Shown: positions 34,247 through 45,975 of the stretch, piece by piece
Layout of the letters: the number at the start of each line of letters is the position of its first letter
Numbering within the stretch: position 1 is the first letter of the stretch
Assembly (NCBI GenBank): GCA_025084515.1
Contig: JAJAGP010000094.1
Location: 558,001 to 622,000 of the forward strand
Origin: Ancistrus triradiatus
Taxonomy: Eukaryota; Chordata; Actinopteri; Siluriformes; Loricariidae
Length of the DNA stretch: 64,000 bases
Reading direction: 5' to 3'
Program-made: the position numbers and the translations under genes
The notes under the pieces: generated by a model
What the model was told of the DNA's origin: nothing
What the model saw: the letters and a program-made list of their open reading frames with translations, nothing else
Database searches by the model: none

Positions 34247-34848
34247 CATATATAAATGCAGTTATTTAAGATAATCTCAACTGATTCAAATTATCGCAAT
34301 TATGTAGGACTACAGTAATTGTCCACAGTTGGTAGATTTTTATAACAAGTAGAATGTTAGATGTTGGATGTACTGGGTTAAGGCAACTTAATTTGAATAA
34401 ACGAAAACAGTAAATGCATTCATTGAAACTCAGTGGGCTTAACGAAAACAAAAAATTTAAACTTCTGACTTTGTGCTGTAACATGTTTAGAGGGCAGCGC
34501 TGAGTAATATTGGTGTATTTGTTAGAAGTGTAGTTACTATACATTTTTGGCACGTATGTTTTTTGCTGACATTTCCAATTTTTTGTCATTTATTTTTGTA
34601 TATGTGTTAGTTTTTGGGTGGATGCACATGCAGAATTAGCTGCTAATCAAACATGACTAGTAAACAAGATAGTTGTTCAGTCACTTTAGGCTTGTACATC
34701 ATTAGTTGTATTCAGTGAACAGGCAATGAACTGGGGCAAAGACGTACTGAAACAGAAAATGGCCCTCCCCAAATGTTCAAGTTTGAAGCATACAATTGTA
34801 CAAAATTTCTTAATATGCTGAATAATTAAGAGTTCCCCTTCATTGGAA

Positions 34849-35565
34849 CTATTGCATATTGTCCTGCTGCAGAAGCCAAGTTCGTTTCAGCTTTAGGTCA
34901 CGAACAGATGGCCGGACATTCGCCTTCAGGATTTTTTGGTAGATGGCAGAATTCATAGTTCCATTTATCACAGCAAGTCTTCCAGGTCCTGAAGCAGCAA
35001 AACAGCCCCAAGCCATCACACTACCACCATATTTTAGTGTTGGTATAATGTTCTTTTTCTGAAATGCTGTGTCACATTTACACCAGATGTAATGGGACAC
35101 ACACCTTCCAAAGAGTTCAACTTTTCTCTCGTCAGTCCACAGAACATTTTCCCAAAAGTCTTGGGGATCATCAAGATGTCTTCTGGAAAAATTGAGACGA
35201 GCTTTAAGGGTCTTTTTGCTCAGCAGTGGTTTTCGTCTTGGAACATTTTTGTCCAGTCTGTTTCTTATGGTGGATGCATGAACACTGACATTAACTGAGG
35301 CAAGTGAGGCTTGCAGTTCTTTGGATGTTGTTGTGGGGTCTTTTGTGACTTCTTGGATGAGTCGTTGCTGCGCTCCTGGGGTAATTTTGGTCGGCCGGCC
35401 ACTCCTGGGAAGGTTCACCACTGTTCCATGATTTGTGGATAATGGCTCTAACTGTGGTTCGCTAGAGTCCCAAAAGTTTAGAAATGGCTTTATAACCCTT
35501 TTGTGACTGATAGATCTCAATGACTTTCTTTCTCAATTGTTCCTGAATCTTTGGATCTCAGCATG
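34849..35565 (-). pseudogene. Truncated Tc1 transposase, 223-codon open frame
   Basis: 35520-34849 stays open: VVNLPRSGRPTKITPGAQQR, QEVTKDPTTTSKELQASLAS, PRRKPLLSKKTLKARLNFSR, VLWTDERKVELFGR, VMAWGCFAASGPGRLAVING and LKRTWLLQQDN. The GRPTK hook and the first two catalytic Asp (WTDE, QQDN) are intact. The frame is cut immediately after the second, so the last catalytic acid is absent. The extreme N-terminus (35565-35521) is shifted out of frame by an indel. Confidence 0.88.
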
Positions 35566-35880
35566 ACATATAGCTTTTAAGGATCGTTTGGTGTACTTCA
35601 CTTTGTCAGGCAGGTCTTATTTAGGTGATGTCCTGATTGAGAACAGGTGTGGCTAGAGACAGTGAACTCAGGTGTGATAAACCATAGTTAGGTTATGTTT
35701 TAACAAGGGGGCAATCACTTTTTCACACAGGGTCATGTAGGTTTGGATCCCCCCCCCCCTTAATAATAAACACCTTCATTTAAAAACTGCATTTTGTGTT
35801 TACTTGTGTTGTCTTTGACTAATATTTAAATTGGTTTGATATTCCAAACAAACTTGCAAACAAATTGGAAATCAGGCTAC
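34853..35880 (-). mobile_element. Tc1-like element, C-terminal end missing
   Basis: The left-end region on the - strand runs from about 35880 and includes the long noncoding leader (reverse of ggggcaatcactttttcaca and taataataaacaccttcatt). It ends abruptly at 34853, right after the QQDN codons of the transposase, so the 3' third and the right repeat are absent. A C-run lies at 35749-35758. A third Tc1 family, antisense in neither gene's exons but inside the last pappa2 intron. Confidence 0.85.
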
Positions 35881-36059
35881 CCTGTTTATACTTTTAGTTA
35901 TGCACCTGGAAAGCAGTCTGCACTTTTACATGGTTTATTTTAAATAATGAAAACAAACATTTAGAGTAAAGCAGAGGAATGGGTAAGACCATTACCACAG
36001 GTTGTATGTTCAGTGCCACTGCGGAATCTAAATCTGATTTAACTTGTTCTTTAAAAAGT

Positions 36060-36150
36060 GAGAAATTAAGGACAAGGTTTCACTCATATAAGTTGTAAGT
36101 TGTTCTGGATAAGGGCTTCTGCGAAATGCTGAAAATATAAATGTAAGATC
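36060..36150 (+). repeat. SINE family 1 tail fragment
   Basis: ataagttgtaagttgttctg, gataagggcttctgcgaaat, gctgaaaatataaatgtaag is the forward tail of the SINE seen reversed at 41060 and 61727. Confidence 0.5.
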
Positions 36151-36693
36151 TTCTACTGTCCTCCACTTTTAGCCCCCAGTTCTGGCACTAATCCTAGACA
36201 CTCTTAAACCAGAGTGCAGTCATTAACATGCCTGATGCTTTTCCCCTGCTTGTGTAAACATACAAGCAGCAGTTCTCGCTGGACCCACGGTGGCAGGATA
36301 CTTCCACTCGCTATTTATTTCATGTTCTCTGCATTTGCTCATTAAAATTCCTGCTTTTTGGTCTCCTGTGGCCACTAACACCTGACCTTTGCTTAATAAA
36401 AGCCACTTAAGATGGTATTTTTGCCAGTATTTGTGCCAGTTGCTCTTTACGCCTGATCTCACTGATCTCTATGGAAGAAACTGATGTCCTGCTAAGCAGG
36501 TATGAAAAATAAACCATTAGCTACAATTCTGTCCTGTAGGATGAAAAAAAGAGTAGCCACAAGCCACCTAGGTTACAGGATGGCATTCAGCAAACAGACG
36601 AGAAAGTTTACAGACAGACATGAAGGTACGTTTTTCTCCAAAGTGTTTCCAGTGAGTTTAAAAAAAATACTGTATTTAAAAGTTTAATTTTAC

Positions 36694-36792
36694 CTTTCCT
36701 GTAGAGAGGGTGGATGGACAGCAGTCACCTCCATCATACTGGCAGTAGGCTCGGTTATTGATTGTGTCACACCAACCATCTCCTCCAAATGG
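36694..36792 (-). CDS. pappa2: pappa2 exon encoding the Lin-12/Notch repeat
   Basis: Acceptor gttttctctaag before 36792; donor GGAAAG followed by gtaaaa. Exactly 33 codons: PFGGDGWCDTINNRAYCQYD, then GGDCCPSTLSTGK. The C-D-x-x-x-N-N-x-x-C-x-x-D-G-G-D-C-C pattern is a calcium-binding LNR module, present near the C-terminus of pappalysins where LNR modules contribute to substrate selectivity. Phase 0 on both sides. Confidence 0.92.
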
Positions 36793-36799
36793 CTTAGAG

Positions 36800-38130
36800 A
36801 AAACGGAAATAGCTTTAGATTCCATTGCCTTTTAAACACATTTAATAACTTAATTTTAATAACAAATTTTAATCACATACATGGCCTTGGTAAAAGAAAA
36901 CTTACTAGTTTTATCCAAAGTCCAGCTCAGTTCATGAATTGGTGTAATATAAAAACATCAATGCAGCAGTATGGCAACCTTAATCTCTTGTTAATCTACC
37001 ATAATATTGGATACTTGTTTAAGAAAAAAAAAATTAGTGTAGCTTTCCAAGGATGCTTTGGCTTTCCACCATGTGAAATCATTTCAAAGTGTCTAGGCTG
37101 TACTTGAATCTACAGGTGAGCACAAAAACATCTGCTAAGGAAAATGTGTCCTTCTGTAGTACACCATATGAAGTTACTTATAGTGACATACAACCATAAA
37201 TAAAAATGTGTTTATGTTCAACATTTTTGTGATTACTGGCCAAATTCACCTGAGTACAGGTATGACATATTACCCTTGTTGGGGGATTACATTCATGACG
37301 GTGTATATTTCAAAATGAAATTAAATGAGATAAGCACAACGATAAAGAGGTTTGGACTGAGATAACCATAATACAAGCGGCCATACAAGACCATAAATCT
37401 TAGCATCTCCACAACTGGCCAGTGCATGCATTCACGTCTCTGTTCTTTAAGATTCCTTGCCAAAATACTATCAGCAATTTGGAAGTGAAGCTGCACTTTT
37501 TACCTCCCACCACTCTCCTGCTTCACACATTTTTTTCAACAAATTAACGTCATCTCTTTCCTTCACACATAGTGTTTATTCTAACGTATTTAAATGCGTC
37601 ATTCCTCAAAGGTGTGCATTTAAAAGATTAATGTGTGTATTTCCTGTAACTACAGGCTTCCAGACCACATGGATAAAGATCTCAAGAGGGGGTATTTTCT
37701 AAACTACTCCCTAATCTCGTACCAATGCCTTCTTTGCATGTAGATAGAAACTCAGAAAGGTTGGTTTATGTGTGTGGGTCTATTTCTCTAAATTCTGTAG
37801 GCAGCAGTGCTGCAGAGTATATGCTACTGGTGTTATCAAGTGACATTACCCCTTCCAAAAAGCAACCTCACAAATCTGATGTTGTCCTCCAGGACATACT
37901 AAGGAAATACCTATTAAATTACTTTACATAGTTTAATATTCATTAAACTATTGAATTTTTAAATTGTGTAATATGGGAATACCAAATCTTTGAACAGAAT
38001 ACAGAATGCCCTCTTATGCAATAATTTGGGAAGGCCAGGTTAAATAACAGGTTGTATTGCTGTTCTAAATGTTGTCACAACTTCACCAAGAAACACACTT
38101 AAATAGGTCATATTTCTTCAAATTACTGCA
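36800..38130. other. pappa2 intron, nothing recognised
   Basis: AT-rich sequence with short frames only; no repeat ends or additional exon identified on either strand. Confidence 0.4.
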
Positions 38131-38134
38131 AAAC

Positions 38135-38480
38135 ATCATTTAATATATCGGAAAAAATGAAACAAACTTTGTTGGTTAGTTTCCCACAGCCCGTAAAGAG
38201 ACTGAAGAATATGCTGGACATAACAACAAGACAATGATCCAAAACAAACCTTAAAATGAGCTTTGACATACTTCAAGAAACAAAATTTTAAGGTTTTGAA
38301 TTGGCTCTCTCTGTTCCCATGCTTGAACATTATTGGCAGTCTTTGGGTAAATCCCAAACATGATGACCTAAGAATATTTTAATGCTAGAATGTTTGCAAG
38401 AACGAGTGATGAAAATCCTAAAACAAGAACACAATACCTGTAAGCTGCTACAAGAAAATTGATTCTGTGATTTCTGTCTT
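38135..38480 (+). mobile_element. Tc1-like fragment
   Basis: aacaacaagacaatgatcca, aaacaaac translates as part of the QQDNDPK block, followed by a decayed WP-SP region and catgcttgaacattattggc (NIIGSLW). The continuation gcaagaacgagtgatgaaaa, tcctaaaacaagaac is the C-terminal region. No terminal repeat found. Confidence 0.5.
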
Positions 38481-38689
38481 GTTTTTGCCAATATTTGGGA
38501 ACAGCATCCTGGATTTGTCTTAAAACTTATCCAATATGGACTACCCTTCCCTGTATTCTCTCCATAAGGACTTTTACATTTTATATATCAAAATATACAG
38601 ACACCTGTCTCAGAACTGGGTGTTCTTAGTCTCATACCACAGGTTGTGAAAAAAAAAATTAATATATCAAACTGTGTTTACAGAGGAAG

Positions 38690-39380
38690 TGCTCTAATCA
38701 AAGCTTATCTTCTAAGCCTGAAGCAATCAAGGGGTCTCTTCAAAGTGTACTGTGTTGTGGGAAATTAAATATCTGAGGCGTGGAAAGAGGACACACTCAG
38801 CGGGCTGACTGACCAACCGTGTCTAATGCTAGGTGCAAAACACAATAAACAAAAATAAATGCTATGACAACAGGCGCTGATGTTATGAGATTCATTGTTA
38901 ATGTTGGCATCTTTTTCCAGTGAAGTATGTGTCTTTGATTGGGACTCCCCAGAGATCATGAACAGCTGCTAATTATGTTCCCCTCCATTTCACTTCCGAT
39001 GAAAAGAGCTTAAATATATAAATAATTCTGTGCCAAAACACTTGGGTAACACTTATGAGGTGGTGAAGCCAGCTGAGCTGTTTTTCTATACACTAAGCCT
39101 GATGTTAGTGTGCTGATGTGCCATATTAGTGTGCCGACATAGGTCATATTTAAGGTGATCTTGGTCATTTAAGGTGATCTAGATAACTCGGTGACAGTTT
39201 TGGCTGTGAAGCTTGATTTATCGTCCTAATCTTGCCAAGTTATCTGTAAGTCATTAGCACATTTCATCAAGTCAGGAGCCATAGGAAATGATTTTATGCC
39301 GAAATGATAATGATAAAGATTAATGACATTTCTGCCAGTCACTGTGAGCCAAATAATTCCAATAGGGAAAAAAAAACGTT
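38690..39380. other. Candidate conserved noncoding block in a pappa2 intron
   Basis: About 700 bases lack repeats or open frames. They include homeobox- and forkhead-like AT motifs in a moderate-GC context, for example ttatgagattcattgttaat, tcaagtcaggagccatagga and gataatgataaagattaatg. A local duplication (aggtgatcttggtcatttaaggtgatct) lies at 39151-39180. The lack of transposon sequence in a transposon-dense intron is the main reason to suspect constraint. Inference only. Confidence 0.35.
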
Positions 39381-39399
39381 TTGAATTAATTGCATGGAT

Positions 39400-41050
39400 G
39401 ACAAATGAGGAATGGATGCTTATAATTTACAACAAGTGCTCTTGAATCCTTTACCTACAGATTCAACAGTACCAATGACCCCTTAACTTAGTATAGTTCA
39501 TTACATGAATCATAATCTGGATAAGTTTCAGTGTCATTCTGTAATGGTATAATAAGTAATTCACAAGTTTATTTTTGTTTTTCAACATTTAAAACAGAAG
39601 AAATTGGGGAAGGGGATATAAAACTGTCTGCTTTAATCTGAAACAGTACTCTCTTTTTTACATCATTTAATATCAGAAATTTGACTTGACAGTGGCTTAG
39701 TTCATGGGGTTCTTTTAGGTCAGGTGTTAGTTAAATTGGCAGTGTTTTGTTTCATGGTGTTCTTTCAGACCAGACAACTGATGAAAATTGATTTATGATG
39801 GGAAAAACTGAGAAAAATGTTCCTTATATTATGTTTTTCACCTTTTACAATGAATTTTCAAGCCTTTGAATATGTTTAAAGACGTTTTAAGCAAAAATTG
39901 TTATGGGCTCAGCCTAGATGCATAAACACATCCAGACTTCCAGATTTAGATCTGTAAACTACAGACCATATTGTTCTGAGGAGACAATCGGGTATTTAAC
40001 CTTTAACATCTTTAACAACAATATTAGTATTAAACTTGACCAAGATAGATTTTGTATTTTCCTGATTTATAACCTGTACTTCAGTATAGATAAATGATTA
40101 AAGTTTTTGAACCCAGGCAATTATCTAACACAGCCATATTTCGATAGAATAACCCCCACCTTATATAACTTCAGTTTCTCTGAAAATATGCGACAGCGTG
40201 CCTTCTAACCGAAAAAATTAATAAATAAATAAATAAATAAATTCCTCTTCATGATTTATTTTAAAATGTGATCTTTTAAAAAGCTTTTGCTTGCAATTGC
40301 CTTAGCAAACCTTATTCTTTAGCAGCAGACCAGGTCTTCACTTTGTACATACTTTATGTCCTTCCATCACTAAGGAAAACTGCATGAACTTTTGTTTTGA
40401 TGGGATTGGGATAGGTAATTGGGATAGGTAATTTGGTACAGTAAATTATTACTAAGGATGCTACAGGGCTATTTAAGCGAACTAACAGCAACAAGTGGGC
40501 TGGCCCTACTGTTTTAACTCTTCTTCTTAAACTGTAGGCAGCCTGGGTTAGGGGTTTCAAAGGCCATTTATCCAACAATTATGCAAAATTTCCTTTATCC
40601 AAGTTATGATGAAAAAGTCCCACAGGTGCATAGTAATTATAGAATACTTTCTCCAGGGCCTGTTCTATAGAATGTCTTGAAAAGATCATGGAACATCAAT
40701 GGGAATCATACTACAAATTACGCAGTATTTACGACTGCAACATCTTGAATGCCCTAGGCTAGATTACAAGTTGAAGATTTTGGATCAGAAATTAACACTT
40801 CTACTTAATAACTTCAGATGTCAATCAAGCAGTTCATTCATTTTTCCAAGTAGGAGCCAACACGTCAGTGAGAACCAAATTCTGTGGAGGGTCAAGGAGA
40901 GCAGTACAGGTGTCCCTTATCTATGTCAAAGTTCTTCTATTCTCATCTAAACAAATGACTTTATAAGAAATTAGTGACATATTGCTATTGTGGAAGACAA
41001 TAATAACACAGTCAAAGACTCACAAGCACACAAGCAATGACTCACTTAAA
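39400..41050. other. pappa2 intron, nothing recognised except an (AAAT)n tract
   Basis: AT-rich; an (AATA)n run of about 6 units sits at 40219-40243. Reading frames on both strands are short and motif-free. Confidence 0.4.
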
Positions 41051-41059
41051 ATCAGAATG

Positions 41060-41275
41060 ATATTTCTACATCTAGGCATTTAGCAGACACTATTATCATG
41101 AGCAACTTACAACTTATACAATCTTAGCAGTTACAGTTGTCACAATCCAATCAACTGGTCTTGCTCAAGGACCCAACAGATTAAGCTTAGATGTAGTAGG
41201 ATTTGAACCCTGGACCTTCTGGTCCCTAGTCCAGTACCTTAACCACTAGGCCACCAGAGCAGTCCCATGGAAATG
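41060..41275 (-). repeat. tRNA-derived SINE, family 1, best copy
   Basis: On the - strand it starts ggactgctctggtggcctag and tggttaaggtactggactag (A-box region). It continues gggaccagaaggtccagggt and tcaaatcctac (B-box region), then the body cttgagcaagaccag and the tail tgctaaatgcctag. This A/B box spacing marks a tRNA-derived RNA polymerase III promoter. It is not a functional tRNA: no complete acceptor stem and the 3' part is SINE body. Confidence 0.72.
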
Positions 41276-41739
41276 TAGGTTGAGGGGCTCAAACAAAGAT
41301 ATGGGAGACATCATGTAAAAACTCTGAGTGGTATCATGATAATCATAATCATGGTACATGTGTAAATGCATTGTACACACTATAATTTATTTTAATTGAC
41401 TGTGTTAAAAAGTGTAAATGTCACTTTTTATTCATTAACATTTGATGAATAAAAACATGTTTGTTCATTTTTTTTATGCTGTTTGATGAGTAATATAGGA
41501 TTGGTACATCTCAACTGTTTCATTGCATGTGAAGATTCTCTATGTAGGATGTCTTTCAAGTGGACGTATTTACTGTGTTATTAGATCTTTAGTGATATGT
41601 TCTATGTTGTAATATCTTTAGACATTACCAGTTTTTACATGAGTTAATATGGTTTTTTAATATGGTTTCATCAGTTTCACTGACATTGCAGGCAATTTTA
41701 GATACACATTGTGTTATTTTATCTCGGTAAATTGTAAAT

Positions 41740-41800
41740 ATTGTAATGCTCCATTTTAAAAAGCGCTGTATACATAAATCTGACTTGACTTAAATATTGT
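41740..41800 (+). repeat. Non-LTR-type 3' tail fragment
   Basis: ctccattttaaaaagcgctg, tatacataaatctgacttga resembles the tails at 30490 and (reversed) 59610. Short and without flanking duplication. Confidence 0.35.
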
Positions 41801-41809
41801 AAATAAATG

Positions 41810-42630
41810 ATAAAACTCATAATGTCTTACTGATTAATGATTTAATGATTTACTGAATTTTGTCAGGCACATTGTGATTTCTGATTCCCTGATTGACAGC
41901 TTATGAAATTATGCCCCTTGGAAAGGTCGTCCACTCATCTTAAAGAGAAGCCGTGCATAAAGGTAGAGCAAACAAAAAGTGCACAGTCCAGTACTAATCT
42001 GTTATCTTACTAAAACAGCAAGTATATAATCATGCAAGAGAAACCTAGAGATGCAAAGGCTTTAGTGAGAGCCTAGTAGCTCTGTGTTGAGGGCTTCAAA
42101 GCTGATTTTGCATGTTGCACTTCACTGTTCACTGGAACGAGTTTGAGTTTAATAAACAAGAAGTGTGATGTTACTGTTATTTGATCATTTGATGAACTAA
42201 AATACTGAATTACACCAAGATTAACAAATAATATAGACACTTTGGTAAACATTTCATTGCTGCATTTTAATGAAATTGTGTGGAAAGCCAGGCTCAGAAT
42301 CACCTGAGACTATAATACCATTTCATGTTTCATTGCAATATACTGTATAACAATCGATTTTTCATATGTTTGTCTGAGTAAGTAGCAAATAATCAAACCA
42401 GATAGCTCTGCTATACAAGTTTCTATCAAAGCTTCATTGCTACCTCTACCTACACACGTGACTTTGCAAGCATCATTATGCCAAACTTAATCTAGAACCA
42501 CACCTCTTAATCATTATACATGTTACACTCACTAATATTTTAGAGCATGGCAAGTTATAATAATGCCTTAATGTGTTACAATCGTTTGCTTAGGTGATTT
42601 TCTGTCACTAAACTAGGTCCGATAGATCCA
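41810..42630. other. pappa2 intron, nothing recognised
   Basis: AT-rich; no exon or element termini seen. Confidence 0.4.
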
Positions 42631-42636
42631 CACTTA

Positions 42637-43691
42637 CAGTGGTGCTTGAAAGTTTGTGAAACTTTTAGAATTTTCTACATTCTGCATAAATATGACTTAA
42701 AACATCATCAGATTTTCACACAAGTCCTAAAAGTAGATAAAGTGAACCCAGTTAAACAAATGAGACAAACATATACTTGGTCATTTATTTATTGAGGAAA
42801 ATTATCCATTATTACATATTAGTGAGTGGCAAAGGTATGTGAACCTCTAGGTTCAGAGTCAGGTGTTTTCAATCAATGGGATGGCAATCAGGTGTGAGTG
42901 GGCACCCTGTTTTATTTAAAAAACAGGGATCTATAAAAGTCTGCTCTTCACAACACATGTTTGTAGAAGTGTATCATGGTATGAACAAAGGAGATTTCTG
43001 AGGACCTCAGAAAAAGAGTTGTTCATGCTCATCAAGCTGGAAAAGGTTACAAAACCATCTCTAAAGAGTTTGGATTCCAACAATCCATAGTCAGACAGAT
43101 TGTGTACAAATGGAGGAAATTCAAGACCATTGTTACCCTCCCCAGGAGTGGTCGACCAACAAAGATCACTCCAAGAGCAAGGTGTGTAATAGTTGGGGAG
43201 GTCACAAAGGACCCCAGTGTAACTTCTAAGCAACTGAAGGCCTCTCTCACATTGGCTAATGTTAATGTTCATGAGTCCACCATCAGAAGAACACTGAACA
43301 ACAGTGGTGTGCATGGCAGGGTTGCAAGGAGAAAGCCACTGCTCTCCAAAAAGAACATTGCTGCTTGTCTGCAATTCACTAAAGATTACGTGGACAAGCC
43401 AGAAGGCTAATGGAAGAATGTTTTGTAGATGGATGAGACCAAAATAGAGCTCTTTGGTTTAAAAGAAAAGCGTTGTGTTTGGCGAAAGGATTCACATACT
43501 TTTGCCACTCACTAATATGTAAGATTGGATCATTGTCCTCAATAAATAAATGTATAAAAGTATAATATGTATGTCTCATTTGCTTAACTGGGTTCCCTTT
43601 ATCTACTTTTCTAATCTGATGATGTTTTAGGTCATATTTATGCAGAAATGTAGAAAATTCTAAAGGGTTCACAAACGTTCAAGCACCACTG
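42637..43691 (+). mobile_element. Tc1-like family A copy, both ends, internal deletion
   Basis: Left end CAGTGGTGCTTGAAAGTTTG at 42637 (TA at 42635-42636); right end ttcaagcaccactg at 43691 (TA behind), giving 1055 bp. The N-terminal transposase region is readable (43102-43410, KFKTIVTLPRSGRPTKITPR), but a TAA stops it after KPEG at 43408-43410. At about 43490 the sequence jumps from gtttggcgaaagg to attcacatacttttgcc, removing the catalytic core between short aaagg-like matches. Transmissible only in trans, if at all. Confidence 0.92.
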
Positions 43692-43847
43692 TACAAGCTC
43701 AAACTATGCACAGGGGTTAATTCTCTTCCTCTTGATTAGCTGACGAGCTCTGTTGGCCCCGTTATTGGCTCTGGAGAGTAAAACAATCAAATCCAAACTT
43801 ATCACTCAAAGTTGATGAAGGAGTTCTGCAGAAATCCACTTTGGGCT

Positions 43848-43913
43848 GGTAGAACTCAAATCAAAATTGCTTGTTCATTTTTCAATTGAAAATGAGCAGA
43901 TGTGAACTCTACC
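43848..43913. repeat. Imperfect palindrome / hairpin
   Basis: ggtagaactcaaatc (43848) pairs imperfectly with gatgtgaactctacc (to 43913). The centre tcatttttcaattgaaaatg is a near-perfect palindrome around caattg at 43883-43888. Located 220 bases after a pappa2 exon donor; could be a degraded MITE or a structured intronic element. Confidence 0.5.
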
Positions 43914-44136
43914 ACTTCATCAAACTCTTCATGGCAAACTTGACATATCATGCCAGTAAACATGGAGAGAAGATCAAACTAAAAAAACTAAACATCATGA
44001 AAACATGAAACTCTGATGCAGGCCTTTTGCGACTCCGGTACCAGTCATTTTACAATCAGCGACTTTTCTGGCATTACATGAAGCTTGGACATTTTCTGGT
44101 TTGATAATTTACAATCTATCTCTAAACCACACTCAC

Positions 44137-44208
44137 CTCACAAGACTGAATGCAGTGGATCTGTTCTGGGTTTGGATGCCATTTCATTGTGCCTGTACAC
44201 ACAATGGT
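44137..44208 (-). CDS. pappa2: pappa2 exon between the last CCP and the LNR
   Basis: Acceptor ctgtgtttttag before 44208; donor TGTGAG followed by gtgagt. 24 codons: TIVCTGTMKWHPNPEQIHCI then QSCE. The VCTG-W-P-HC-QSCE pattern is the final CCP-like segment of pappalysin-2, and the LNR follows directly in phase 0. Confidence 0.9.
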
Positions 44209-44996
44209 CTAAAAACACAGGCACACATTCACACAGAGAAAGGGAAGGCGCCTGCGTCAGTATCAATTCTTACTATTGTTACTTTTTTATAAATAAGTAT
44301 AAACAGATTGAAAGTAGGCAGCACATCAACAGTGTTTGAACCATCTGCGTCATCTGAGTTGTTTAGAAGTCTGGTAATGCCAAAGTTTAAACAAAGTGTA
44401 TTAACTGTAAATGGCAATGCTAAAAAAAAATACAATTGTGAAACATGCGGGAACAACCACTTTATCCATTGTTTCGTCTTCTTTTAATAGGCTATTCTGT
44501 ACTTCATTATAGCAAATGTATAAAAGTGCTGAAATATGAATATAAACTGTAAGAAAATATATTCCTGATACCTTGAGAAATTGTTTCCTGCATAAAAAAA
44601 ATCCACTGAAATCGTGACAGTTACAAGTTGGTATGAATATGAGGTGATAACCCTTGTACATCGAACGAGCAGTTAGGAAGTAATTTCAGTGGAAGAAAAA
44701 GGCAAACAGGGCCTACCTATCAGTTGGATTTGTCAGTATTACAACTCCAGGTAACAATTTCGTTCCAAACAACTCAGTTTCTAATGCAAGATCAAATATC
44801 TGATTTTCTTTACGACCAATTTTAAACCAGACACACACATTCAGTTTGATTGTATGCGGTATTTGGCATAAAGCGCAAAGAAAAGGTCATGTAGTTATTA
44901 TAATAGTGCCAAAAGTACTACAAGGCTGTTGTTTACAGAAATAGTGTATGACTTCATGGGAATCAATGAATGGTATCAAATAGCAAACTACTCTAC

Positions 44997-45106
44997 CTGA
45001 ACCCTTGTGGGGAGCATCCAGTGTTTGAGAGTGTCAGTGGTTGAATTATCAGCCAGTACCACAGGGTCACTCAAGGCCACAATACATATTGGGTAGCAAA
45101 CTGCAC
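44997..45106 (-). CDS. pappa2: pappa2 exon, late CCP region
   Basis: Acceptor tgtctcaacag before 45106; donor GTTCAG followed by gtagag. 110 bases (2 + 36 codons) encode AVCYPICIVALSDPVVLADN, then STTDTLKHWMLPTRVQ. The SDPV-LP/A-N-T-DTL-HWM motif matches the pappalysin segment before the VCTG exon. The G+GT codon across the junction gives Gly. Confidence 0.9.
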
Positions 45107-45552
45107 CTGTTGAGACACAAAGGAATCCCTCATTTTATAATGTTAACAATCACAAACAAATAAGTGGTTATGTTATCTATGTTTAGGTGTCATGCTTGTA
45201 ATGGGTATATTGTTCTTAAATTGACTTTTACTGGTGGTTAATAGTTAATAATATCCAAATTTCTAACAACTAATGGCAATATTTTGTTTTACTGTCAATA
45301 AAGACAAAATTCACTACTCAAAATCCTAGTGCTGGAAGTGACCATTCATCAAACTCAGCAGTCTCCACACTCCACACATACAGTCTCATGCATTAGTCAA
45401 TCCCCCCTGGTCATATTCTTTGCATATTGTTGCTTTTCTACAAGTAATAGCTAATGACATAATATAATGAAGCACCATGAGATTATGGTAATAGAAATTT
45501 AAGCCTAAATATTAAACCACGAGAGGCAATGTGCTGGGTTGTTTGTACTCAC

Positions 45553-45685
45553 CTACACCATGACCCTCATCACAGATATACTCCACCATGTTGAGCTCTG
45601 TAGGGGAATGACACGATCCTTCCATTGTCTTACACTTGGGGAAATTTTCAGACCATCGTCCATCTTTTGTGCAGCGGACTGTATG
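45553..45685 (-). CDS. pappa2: pappa2 CCP/sushi exon
   Basis: Acceptor ttaatcctatag before 45685; donor GTGTAG followed by gtgagt. 44 codons plus one base: HTVRCTKDGRWSENFPKCKT, MEGSCHSPTELNMVEYICDE and GHGV. The C-T-K-D-G-W-FP-C end of one CCP module is followed by the start of the next (C-P-ELN-VEY-C-GY-like). It is separated from the upstream exon by only 124 bases of intron. Confidence 0.92.
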
Positions 45686-45809
45686 CTATAGGATTAAAGG
45701 AGGAGATGATTTAAGATTTAACATGCTCAATCAATAAGGAGTCTTTTTACTTGCAGGTATAAAACATAACTAAAGAATTTAGGGGAACATAGTGAGAAGT
45801 CCACGTTAC

Positions 45810-45975
45810 CCTTTCGTTAGGGTCTGGGCAGTGTAGAGTGCACACACTGTTAAAATGTTGGTGGTTGGTGCATGTGTACATGCCCTCAAACATGGCAGGC
45901 AAAGCAGGGCATGAGACAGGGGAACAACCACCCGTTTGCCACCTGCCTTGCTCTAAACACTCGAGCTTCAAAAAC
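45810..45975 (-). CDS. pappa2: pappa2 CCP/sushi exon
   Basis: Acceptor gtttcattag before 45975; donor GAAAGG followed by gtaacg. 166 bases (1 + 55 codons): FLKLECLEQGRWQTGGCSPV, SCPALPAMFEGMYTCTNHQH, FNSVCTLHCPDPNER. The LKLECLEQG-W-GGC and C-LP-FEGMY-CTN signatures are those of pappalysin CCP modules. K from AA+G is restored at the upstream junction. Confidence 0.93.
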
